A stretch of DNA of 64,000 bases from assembly GCA_949987565.1 (NCBI GenBank), contig OX465101.1, forward strand, positions 26,486,911 through 26,550,910, given 5' to 3'. The position numbers and the translations under genes are program-made. This document shows positions 36,030 through 47,000 of this stretch, in pieces. Positions within the stretch are counted from its first letter, which is position 1. Every line of letters starts with the position of its first letter. The stretch is from Luidia sarsii. Lineage: Eukaryota > Echinodermata > Asteroidea > Paxillosida > Luidiidae. The notes under the pieces are model-generated. The model searched no databases and was not told the origin of the DNA. It was given only the letters and a program-made list of their open reading frames with translations.

Positions 36030-36699
36030 TTTGTTAGAAAACAACTCAACTGTAAGGGCTGCGCTGGCAGAAGTCTACTAATCATTGTACACGTACTGAG
36101 TGCACGTAAAGTTCCGAAACGGGGGACGTTGGTGTTTTGGTGACAGCGTTGTGTGTGTAAGCACGCTTCGTGATCGCTATCGACCTAGGTGACAGACAAC
36201 TGGCGCCTGTAACCAAGGACCCTAGTTTTTCGGTTGTGTGTGAAATGGGCTTATGACTGGCGCCGTCTATACTATGCATCCGTGCACAGCCAATGGGATT
36301 GCGGCATTGATCATACGTCACTCGAGTGAAGTTGGGGAAAACCCTCCTGTAACCGTAATTGCGAAATTATTGACGTCAGCCTTTCTGCCGAGATTAGATT
36401 AAACTACAACTACAAGTACAAGTACTGAAGTAGTAGTACTATACTTACTAGGAAGCATCCATGCACTGTTGGCTGTTGCGGTCTTGTCCAAATCTCTGTT
36501 TTCCCGTGTAATCTTGTCCAGTCGAACTCCAGTCTCTCCAAAACGGGTAGAAATTGAAGCAATATATTAATAAAGACGAGGAGACGTGGCCGTGGCTGTT
36601 CGATGTAAAACTAAAAACTTGTGAGTAATTTCCGTGAGTTGTTCCCTTGCAGTGAGTTGCACTTGCAGCTACCAATGGAGGAATACGTAGGCTCTACTT
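36030..36699. other. Intergenic, nothing recognised
   Basis: No coding signal. Contains short inverted ACTACTAGTACT-like text near 36400-36450. Confidence 0.45.
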
Positions 36700-36835
36700 A
36701 GTCCGAGTAACTTGGACCCGACAAGTCACCCTTTTTTTATCGAATTTTGAAATTTTGAGATTCGGGTCACCCGAATCTCATAATTTCAAAATTCGATAAA
36801 AAAGGGCGACTTGTCGGGTCCAAGTTACTCGGACT
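36700..36835. repeat. 136-bp palindromic MITE
   Basis: Arms AGTCCGAGTAACTTGGACCC..AAGTCACCCTTTTTTTATCG and their near-exact reverse complement meet at GATTCGGGTCACCCGAATC. Related halves are at 29156-29235, 29440-29505 and 36975-37000. Confidence 0.9.
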
Positions 36836-36964
36836 AGCTCTACTATTACTAATTAATTAATACTTTAAATCCAGGATGATGGTGGAGCATGGAGGAATAA
36901 GTAGAGTTTCCATGGGTGGAGCTATACAAAGTGGGAATAGTGTGGAATAGTGTATTCCTAAAAA

Positions 36965-37160
36965 TGGTGACTTGTCGGGTCCAAGTTACTCGGACTAAGT
37001 TGCGGTAACCGTAACCCTCATTCTCCCAAAGGTCGGTTACCGCAACTACTTGGACCCTTACAATCGCCCTTTTTTAAAAAATTGAGGGGTGGGGCCCCTC
37101 AATTTTTTTTTTTTAAAGGCGATTGTAACTTGTAAGGGTCCAAGTGACTCAGACTAGTGA
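36965..37160. repeat. Clustered palindromic MITE pieces
   Basis: GACTTGTCGGGTCCAAGTTA, then a shortened copy of the GCGGTAACCGTAACCCTCAT palindrome, then a hairpin with arms CTTGGACCCTTACAATCGCC and GGCGATTGTAAC..AAGGGTCCAAG around GGGGTGGGGCCCC. Confidence 0.8.
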
Positions 37161-37202
37161 CTTTTCGGGTTTCAAATAACTCGGACTGGGATTAGTGAAG
37201 GG

Positions 37203-37328
37203 TAGTCCCACTTACTGGGCCGCTAGTAGCTCCCTTAAACGAGTTTTGAGATTATCTGTCGCACTAGTGCGACAGATAATCTCAAAACTCGTTTAAGGGA
37301 GCTACTAGCGGCCCAGTAAGTGGGACTA
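37203..37328. repeat. Perfect 126-bp palindrome
   Basis: 63-bp arms starting TAGTCCCACTTACTGGGCCG, centre GCACT|AGTGC at 37265/37266, no mismatch on comparing the arms. The text AGTGAAGGG lies on both sides. A related, diverged palindrome is at 59045-59192. Confidence 0.95.
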
Positions 37329-38324
37329 CTAAGTGAAGGGCATGTTCCATTTCGGGCAACCGTTCCGGTTGACAAATGCGCGTCACAAAATCATGATTTT
37401 GGGGGTTAACTGTGCATAAACTGTAACTGTAAGTCATTTTGCGTGTTAATTTGCAAAATTGCACGAAACCCTGTCTCACCGCACAGCGCTCGTGTGTTTA
37501 CAATGCGTCGCGCCTGACTATTTGCGATCAGATGTCTTCAGAGACTCCGTTGCCAACTCACATGATTCGGGGCAAGCACCTTCTTAGCAACGACGCGTCG
37601 AGCGGTCGGGATCCCAGTCCCCCGAAAAGAACATGTAACGCACTAGCGATCAATACAAATCTACTGGGTATAGTTTGCACGCTTGCGCTACGATCGTCCC
37701 GAATTCATTCCGCTAAAAGTTTCGCCATTTCCTGATGTTTACTCACTTTTTAGTCTGTAAAAAGGATGGTGTTTTCCCATTCAGTGACGCTGCCTCTCTG
37801 GTGACCCGTCGAACAAAAAATGCAAGAAACATTTTAGGACCACTTTCCGTGTTGTTTGCTATATTCCATATTGGGTGTAGCCGGTTTAACCATAAAGCAA
37901 GGACCTTGCAATATTCATTGGCTACGGTTGGTTAATATAGCAGGCCATAAGATCAGAGCGGTGCTCGCAAGGGTATTGAGACTAGGGACGCTTTGCAGCT
38001 CCCATGGTGTTGCAAGAACATGTTTGTTTGGGAAAATATCCCTGGGTAGTTGATTGCTTTGGATGTGTTGCCAGTGTCTGCTGTTTGCTCGTTGTAAATC
38101 ACAGGGTTTGAAAAGCGTGCAGTTCCCTTTGTGTGTGGTGCAGTCGTACAGAAAGCTTGCCTCGAATCACGTGGCATAGCAACAGACGCTACGTACAGGG
38201 GTCAAAGTCCGGGTCACTCGCACAAGGCTTATTGGTTGTGCCAGACAGTATCGCTTTTCTAGAAAATTCTACATAGTTGGTCTATTGTGGATTTAGGGTT
38301 TTTTCCACCCTTTTTAGTTTTATA

Positions 38325-38815
38325 CAAGTGTTGCAAACTGCTTACTGACTGAAATTACCAAAATGCAAATCTTAAAATTTAGTGGGCCTGACGTTTCAAT
38401 CCTAGCAGGACCTTTCTCAAAGGCAGAGTGGCAAGGACAAAACAGATACATGTACACAAAGGAAGGGGAAAGAGAGTGAATAGGACACGGATGAGAAACA
38501 AAGGAAAAAGAGAGAAGTGTGAAGGAGTGAACACAAAAGAAGGATTATCAGAAAGCTGCATGGTGTTAGTCATTACCCTCCTGATCTTTCCTCCTCTTCT
38601 CACTAATCCCTACCCTACTCCTTGCCCTTCCCTTTGATCTCTCCCTACCAGCTTTACTCTTTGTCCTTTGTTTCTCATCCGTGTCCTATTCACTCTCTTC
38701 CCCCTTCCTTCGTGTACATGAATCTGTTTTGTCCTTGTCACTCTGCCTTTGAGAAAGGTCCTGCTAGGATCAAAACGTCAGGCCCACTAAATTTTAACCT
38801 TTTTAGTTTTACTAG
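38325..38815. mobile_element. Foldback element, complete copy
   Basis: Left arm from TTGCAAACTGCTTACTGACT through GTGGGCCTGACGTTTCAATC, CAAAGGCAGAGTGGCAAGGA and GAGTGAATAGGACACGGATG. The right arm is the reverse complement, ending CGTCAGGCCCACTAAATTTT. The arms are about 180-200 bp with a spacer of about 100 bp. No coding capacity. Confidence 0.85.
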
Positions 38816-38819
38816 TTTT

Positions 38820-40838
38820 ACTTTTAAGTTTTAGTCGGTGAAGGTAGCTGCAGTACTGTCAACAATCTAAAGACCGGGTAAAGCGACCTCTGACGTGTGC
38901 GACCTCTGACCATCAGTAACAGCGATTTCAATATATCAAGGCAGGTTATATTCACATAGCAACGGCATTCTTCTCGCAAATGCTATTCAGCCGGTCCCTT
39001 ACTTTGATTGTCCAATTGTCATCACGTTTTGTCAGCTGTTCTGCTGGAGCTGAGGTCGTTCCTGAATAACTTTCGGGCAACAGAGGCAGCACGATATGAA
39101 TTACAGTTTGCAAATCAGAGTAAGGGACCGGCAGAATAGCTTTTGCGGGAAGAATGCCATAGATCTGTCCGTATCAATATACACTGCAGGGAGATGTTCC
39201 GGTAAGCAAAACAAACTCTGAATTTCCTGTCAGAAGTCTGCTGGCAGGAAGTGCGGAGGGTAGGCAGTGCACAGTGAGATTCTAAAGACACAAATTACCG
39301 GTATGCTTTTTCCTGGAAGTATTCAGTGCACACCATAAATTAAGGTGATATTTTAAATGAATTGTTAAATCTACATTGTCTTCTTTTTATCTTGGATGTA
39401 AAATGTCTTGTAATACACACCAAACCGAATCACTGTAATGTGACAGTCCTACCCTGTCCACTCACTGAACTTGATAATTCTGATCTGGTGACATTGTTTT
39501 GTGACATTGTGGTTTACATGGGAAATGATATAATTATGTCATGAAAACCCATGGTATTGCTAAATTTTGCGATGATATGTGGAAAGTTTGCAGGGTCCCT
39601 TTGAAAGAGAAGGAGTACAGCTTTGAGAACTTTGAGCATTAACTGGGCCATACTCCTTCTCAAAAGCGATGACTTACACTGTGTCACATTGTCACTTCAC
39701 CACTCTTCCACCATTGCATGCCTTCAGACAGTGGTATCATTATGCACATTCCAGACTGAGTATGGTAGCAGGGTAGCATTTCTGGGCACTGTGTATGCGT
39801 GCACGTAGGAGGTGGGTTTTTTTATTTGTAGAGAGGATCGTTGGAATCCCCACTCACTGTTCCCTGCATGGCCACATATCGGTACTGTACGCTGTCAAAG
39901 TCAAGCGTCACTTCATCCTGAGGTCACACTCGTTTCCATAGCGCTGGTTCACGCTACTTCTGCGGGAGCCCAATTGCTCGCACTGTCTGCGTAGTGAATG
40001 TAAACACTCCTTGTTTTCATCACAATTTCATAGAAATTAAAACAACTGGAGACAGTAATGAGTGGCTGGCTGCTTTGGTGCATCATGCGTATGCACCAGT
40101 GATGAGAGTAGTCATTGCGGTTTTTTTTCCATTTCTGAGACCCTAAATCCAATGAAAGAAGAAAATTACTCGCATGGTCGGGAGCAAATGCACTGGCAAA
40201 GCGGGAACCAGTCGCCATGGCTGCATCTGATTGACCTCGCTGTGACGTGACTGACGTCGAAGCCGCAGCACAGCGGCAAATTACCTCTGATGCATTTGCT
40301 TGTCTCTGACACAGACGGTTGGTCTCTCGGCACCATCAGCATCTCAGCTAGTCATGGCATTAGTTCTACCTGCACGAGTCTCTGGTAAATGTATGTACCA
40401 GCACTTTGTACAGTACTCTGAACATTACGGGATTCTCACCTGGTTCTATCTGGGGTGAGGGGGCACATCACTGTCACTGGCACTTGCAATAGCAGTCATT
40501 GGTTTGGGCTTACTATTGGGGGAAACCTGGGCCCTATTTCATTGAGCCGCTTAAACAAGAAAACCTGCTTAGCATGCACTTTCGTCCTTGTTTAATACAA
40601 GTAAATACAAAAAAAAATGTTGCAAACTGCTCACTGACCAAAATGACATGCATTACGTACATGCCTTTGAGAACGATTCTGTCTTTGAGAAAGGTTCTGC
40701 CTTTGAGAAAGGTTCTGCCTTTGAGAAAGGTCTTGCTAGGATATACGAAAATATCAGGCCCTCTTTATTTGTCTCCATTCATGAAATATGAATGCTCCCT
40801 AATATTAACCCTTCCCCCCCAACCTTTGGCCTTGGCAG
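38820..40838 (+). other. Upstream region of the RHD gene, first exon not located
   Basis: No clear exon. It contains foldback-family text at 40610-40760 with a threefold repeat of CTTTGAGAAAGGTTCTGC. An untranslated or short first exon of the next gene may lie here, but I cannot support a position. Confidence 0.4.
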
Positions 40839-41092
40839 TGAAGCATACTTATGAGGAGAGATTTGTCAGCCCGGGGCTGTCCTCAATGGCGCAGGCCGCG
40901 AACCTTCTAGGAGATGGCGCCCGGAGAGCCAAGAGGATGCGACCCAATCCTATGGCCTGCCGCCTGCAGGTAGTGGAGCAGCCCAGGGCCACTGGCTTGA
41001 CCTTTGTCGCTCCCGACCAGAGCCCCCAGCCGAGGGACCTCCTTGTTGGGGAGAAGAGCTCCAGCAAGGCACAGACGCAGCCTGGTCTAATG
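40839..41092 (+). CDS. RHD gene exon 1 (visible): start of Rel domain
   Basis: Acceptor-like cttggcag at 40838 would admit an upstream exon (KHTYEERFVSPG..); otherwise translation starts at ATG 40886 (MAQAANLLGDG). It encodes CRLQVVEQPRATGLTFVAPD. LQVVEQPRATG matches the NF-kB stretch LQILEQPKQRG, but the next residues lack RFRYxCEG. A basic patch, RRAKRMRP, precedes it. Donor ATG|gtaggt. Confidence 0.85.
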
Positions 41093-44000
41093 GTAGGTGT
41101 TGACAACCCCCCCAAAAAAAAAAAAAACATTAGAGCTCCAAGTAATGAGAGTGTTCATGGACGATAATTGAAACTGATGAAGTAATTGGTTGAGATGAAA
41201 GTGCAATACATGGGCAATCTGCAAACAACAATGCTGTTTCAATTTGTGGGGTGTTTTTTTTCTTTTCTTCTGAAGTTGTCCGTCACATCAAGTTCAGTAT
41301 CATTGTGCGTATTTACTGGCAAGTTTGTGGACTTCTCTGGGGTGTGTCGAAAATACAAGCAAGAGCTGTCTGCACATGGAAAATGTAACTTCCCAGTTGG
41401 CAAGTGCACAGCGCCCTCTTGTGACTCTAGGTTACTTCACCTGTGACATCCAAAAGGCTCTATCCACAAGAGTGGGTAACGGGGATGGCGGTTGACCTTT
41501 TTCTCGCCCAACTTTTTTTTTGGGGGGGGGGGGAGGGCTCGAGTACCCTAGACCATTCAATTTTGTGCCTCATGAACTCATTTGGCGTCGCTGACTTTCA
41601 GATTGGTATTCCGTGGGTAGGTTGATCTAATTGGACTAGCTGGTCTGACCAAACCGGCCTGGTATGATAATAGTTGAATCCAGTCCACTGTAGTCACCCA
41701 TCCGAACTTGCCCTTTGGTTCTGCAGGATACTGGTCAGGGTCTAGTCTCATAGAGCCGCTTAAGCACCAAAACCTGCTTAGCAAAGCAATGCACTGGAGT
41801 CAGTCGTTTGGGCACCAACATGCACTGCTGGGCCCTGCGCCCCTCAGCAGCCTGTCTGCCTGGCGCTCCTGGGCAGACAGCAGACCGTATCCGGTTCAGA
41901 CCACCTTTAGGTTCTCCCACTGACCCGACCAACCATTGCCCGGAAACCGTGAATAGGTTGAGGCAACTCCATGAGGTAGCACAGCATTAGGTCTCAAATG
42001 CAAGAAGAAGCATGAAAAAGAGTGTTCCCCCCCCCCCACAAGAAATGTTATGTTTTATTCCCCCTTTTTTTTTTCTTCATCCGCCCAGCTGTCGAACTAT
42101 GAAGGACCGCTGACTCTAGTCTGGTACCTGGCTGCTGACAGTGAGGAGTTCCCACACCCCTACATCTTGGAAGGGGCAGACTGCAAGGAGGGAGTCTGCA
42201 CCAAGACCGTTCAGGCCGATGGGGAGATCATCAGGTACTGGGCTCCTAGGTTCTGGCCTCAATCTGAGAGCAGAGCTCTGCCTGTGGACAAAAAAAACAC
42301 ACTTTCAGCCCTCTTCAGCTCCAACAACATTCCTTGAAATGACTGTGTCCAACGGCGCCCGTGTTGTTGGCATTAAACGTGCTTTTCAATCTGCGGCACT
42401 GTCCTAACCAAGGGGATACCCAGTGCGGCAATGTCTCTAGCCACTAGGCCAATTGTCACTCCCCCAAAGCCGAGTGAGCTCCCCACAGAAATTATCGTGC
42501 ACAGATCCCTCTCAGGTGCCTTCACATTTGGCTCTTCATAAACTCCTCGGTGCAGAGGGATGACTGTTTCTTGCACAAAGACACAAGCGCTGGGAAAACA
42601 AATGGCTTGACACGAGCCCATAATCTTCAAACTGCTTGGCACATTGTCATATTATCAACACATCAAACCACTCAACAGCAGTATCCCATACTGCTTATAG
42701 ATATGAAATGTTTTTCTACCTTTTCTATCTTTTATGATTTTATTTCTATAGGCCTATTACAGTGGAATGTCGCTATAACAAACGCTGATATACCAAACAT
42801 TTGGCTATAACGAACATGCCATTTTTTGTGTACAAAATATGTGGAGGCAACTGCTATATAACGAATGGAATGAGCACTATACCAATCAATTTTCATGGAT
42901 CCCGGGATGTCCATTGTAGCGATGTTCCACTGTATACAGATTTGAATCCACCCCACGACCTTGTCCAGTTCGGCAGTCAAGTGGTGAAGACTAGAAAGCA
43001 GGAGCTGTGGGTTTGAGTCCCCCCCCCCCCAGGCTGCCTGTATTTGTTCAGCAGGCAATCGGGCAAAGCACGTTATATGTTCCAGTGGGGCACACGCTCA
43101 TTGAATTCCATCTACTGTAGTTGAGTCAGTTTTGGTGTGTGTGTGTTTGTTTGCTTTTCTGTGCAAAGATTTCCAGGGCTGTACGTGCGCCGCGTTCACC
43201 AAAGGAATGTGAAGAAAACGTTGGAGAGACGCCGAGAAATCCTGCACAGGATTCTTCCAGGTGATTATCGTGGGGGGCCCAGTTTTCGACGGTACGCGTT
43301 TTCGACGCTTGGCCTTCTAACTCACATCGCACGATGAAAACAACTCCGTATAACGATCTCAGACTTCGTACATTCCGGTTTGTTTCCTGCTCTTGTCCGT
43401 CACCAAAAATGTGGAAAGTTAAGGCTTCACCGGTAAGCCAAACTCGTGTGATTCAAAAAGTTGCTCTTTTGGGGTCTATTTTCCTAGGTACAAAATTGCC
43501 AGTTGCTCCAGTTTTCTTTATTGTTGGTCCTAAACAAAATCTGAGTTTACCATAACAAACCCCAACATACGTAAAAAACAAAAATATCACGCAACTTGAG
43601 GCAGTCCGTTCTGGGTAAAAACTATGGAGGCTCCTAAAGGGCATCTCGCTTAATATGTCCTTTTTTATTTATTATTATTATTTTTTAAAGGCATAAAGTA
43701 ACATGGCCTAATAGCCTTTTATAAAAAATAAATAAAAAAAATAAAAGGGCAGCTAGAGAAAGTACCAAGAAGGAGGAAATGTGTCTCTTGAGTGACATTA
43801 GGAAAGGTCATAACTGAAGAAGCAGTGAGAAAGAGGATTGTGGAGTTTTTTTAAACGTCACAGAAGAAGACATCAACCAGACCATTAAGTTTTAAGCATA
43901 AATTATGAATGTTTTGAGGAAAGTGTTAGAAGCAGTGTCGAAAAAAAACCCAAAGATGAACAAACAAAAAACATACACGGAAGAATTTTACAGTGCCACA

Positions 44001-47000
44001 GAGCATTTGAGTTATTTTAAGAATTTATTTTGCGTTTGGCTGCACTGGGACACCTTACTAAACACCACCGTCGAAAATAGGTAACGATGCTTACTGCGCG
44101 GTGCTGGTAATCTTACGGAAGTGACAGGCTTGATCAACATTCTCCATGATTATTCTAATAGTCTGTGGTGTGGAAAAAGTGACTGAGACCTCTTTTAGTG
44201 TGATACTTTCATTCACATTGGTCAGCTTGAAGAAAAGGCCTTATATCATCGAAAACCGGTAACTGGAGGATATATAAGTCTGAAAATGTATCAATTTCTC
44301 CCCCAAGTGATATACCGATTTAAAAAAAAAATGTTTCGAACCAAGGAGGATGTTTCTCAAAGGCGGGAAGGCAGGATCTTTGTGAAAGGTCCTGTTAAGA
44401 TTCAAACGTGACAGGACATTGAATTAGATGTGAAGTAACTGGAAATGTGTCCTTTCTGCATCAACTCTGCAGTCAAACTGAAATTTTAACATATATACCG
44501 GTATATAGATTTATGTCCGTGTTAAATAAGACATTTTATCTCAAAAAGGATACGAGGGCCATCCCAACCCAACTCGTCATTTTTCAAAGATGAAAGGTCC
44601 AAGAAAGGTCCTGCTTGGATCAAAACGACGGACCTAGTCAACTCTGGAGGTTAAGTTATTTCTATGAGTTTTGTGTCAAACAAATCAATGAAAATAAGTC
44701 CACAAATCAATGGAAAAACTTTGAAGAAAAACAAATTAAGTGGGCCGGGATTTGAACCCGAGACCTCTGGTTTTGCGTACCAGCACTCTTCCCATTTCAA
44801 CTTTCCGGTCCTTAGTCAACCTGTCTTTGCCGGGGTGGGGACACCAGTCAGAAGCAATTCAACCATTACCTGCAGTACATCTCCAGGGATCACACTCCCG
44901 CTTTCATTAAGATGCAAACAACCAATTGTTGTAAAAAAAATTGGAAATCCATAGGAATTTTGCAACTTTGGTGAATGAATGGTATGGAGTACCAAAATGA
45001 GATCCTGTTTTTAGTTCTCTCTGAATTGTTGTATTTCTGCCGTTCAGAAATGTCCTGCTAGGATCGTTAGTGTCATGTCCTGCACATTTTTATGATTAAG
45101 AATATCGTTGTCCGAAAGATATCAGTGCATGATTTCAAACAGGTTTTTTTTTTTCATGCACAGCACCATTGATCTTGGAACCCGAAACAAGGTACCCCCC
45201 TGATCTGATTCACTTTGTATTTCTTCAATGCAGGACGAACGTTTAAGCAGAAAGATGTCACAGATTATCCCCTGAACAACTTGAGAATCTGTTTCCATGC
45301 CTTGTTTGCGGAGCAGGGCAGAGCAGGGCAGACAGACAGTACAATCTTAACAAGGTCCTTGCATTGCCGAGGTAAGTAGGCAGTGGTTTCCAGTGAATTT
45401 CCTTCCTGCCCGACATTTCGTCGGATCCTATTTTAAAAGTTATGAGGGCTTTACATTTCTGATCCTCGCCAGGACCTTTCTCAAAGGCTGAGTTCTGCCT
45501 TTCTGCTTGCATAGACTAGCACCACCACCTTGATCACAGTCCATATTTTTCCCCACTGCTACTTGTGTGTTTTCTTTCTTTCTTTTTTCCCCAGAGCCAC
45601 TGCTTCGGAGGGAGCCACGTATCCTATCCATCAGCCAGTGCAAAGGATCTGTGCGTGGACGGGAAGAACTCAGTCTTGAAGTCGTCAATATCTCAATGGG
45701 TAACCGAGTTTTGCATTTCACAGAAAAGTCCGAACTCTTCAAATTTATGTTGGGATCCAATTTGGTTGAGAAATTATACTTGAGGGTTAGGGTGGATGAT
45801 TTGGTCCACGTTGCTTTCGCGAGCACAGGCCCTCTCTTGTACAAAGAGCTTATCTCATGGGGTTTGGGTTTGGGTCTGGTCCTGAGACTCAGACTTTGAG
45901 CTAGGGTTAAGGCTCAGGCTTGTGCTCAGGCTAGGGCTTTGGGCTTGAGCTTTGGGCTTGTGCTTTGGGCTTGAGCTTTGGGCTTGAGCTTTGGGCTTGA
46001 GCTTTGGGCTTGAGCTTTGGGCTTGAGCTTTGGGCTTGAGCTTTGGGCTTGAGCTTTGGGCTTGAGCTTTGGGCTTGAGCTTTGGGCTTGAGCTTTGGGC
46101 TTCAGCTTTGGGCTTCAGCTTTGGGCTTGAGCTTTGGGCTTCAGCTTTGGGCTTCAGCTTTGGGCTTGAGCTTTGGGCTTCAGCTTTGGGCTTCAGCTTT
46201 GGGCTTCAGCTTTGGGCTTCAGCTTTGGGCTTCAGCTTTGGGCTTCAGCTTTGGGCTTCAGCTTTGGGCTTCAGCTTTGGGCTTAAGCTTTGGGCTTAAG
46301 CTTTGGGCTAGGGCTTTGGGCTAGGGCTTTGTCTTGTGCTTTGGAAATTAGGATGGGGTTGGATTTGAGCTTAGGCTTTAAGCTCTTTGGCTTAGAATTG
46401 GGCTCTAGGCTTGAGCTTTGGGTTCCATTTCAATTGCATGAAATCGTTGTGGAGACCTATACACCTTCTGAAGGGTACCTATTTAACCTATTATCCTAGG
46501 TCTACACATGGCAATAGATACCCACAGTCACATCCACACACACGTGGCTTACCTGATAAAATTATTCCAACTTATTTTCTCACCTTTCCTGGGTTTTTTC
46601 TCCTTTCTCTTTTTTTTGGTCAGATGACATGATGGTGTATTTCCATTATGAGAGTTTAGCACCACAGACCAGTTGGCAAGAATTCGCTGACATCATGGAC
46701 ATTGAATTAAGGAGGGCAAAGGTGAGATGCCCGAATCGGCAGACAGACGATCCAAAAGATCTTTCTGAATTGTTGCCCTCTCTTCTCGAGGCAAGAATTC
46801 TTCTCAGAGCCGCGCAAAAGTTCAAAAGAGATTAGTCGTACTTGGTGTCACTGCTAAGTTTCCTTTTCAGCATGGTCTTAAGCTTTGGGGAAATTTCACA
46901 GGTTGGTGTCTGTTTTGTAACGTAAGTTACCTATTTTTTGCAAGGATTTTTACTGATTAATACGTTTGTTAAATGGAGTCCTTTGATCAAGGATTAAGTC

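Noticed and set aside
45900..46335. WASALGFSFG repeat frames
   Set aside because: Translations of a 13-bp minisatellite, whose unit length shifts frame each repeat; intronic in the RHD gene.
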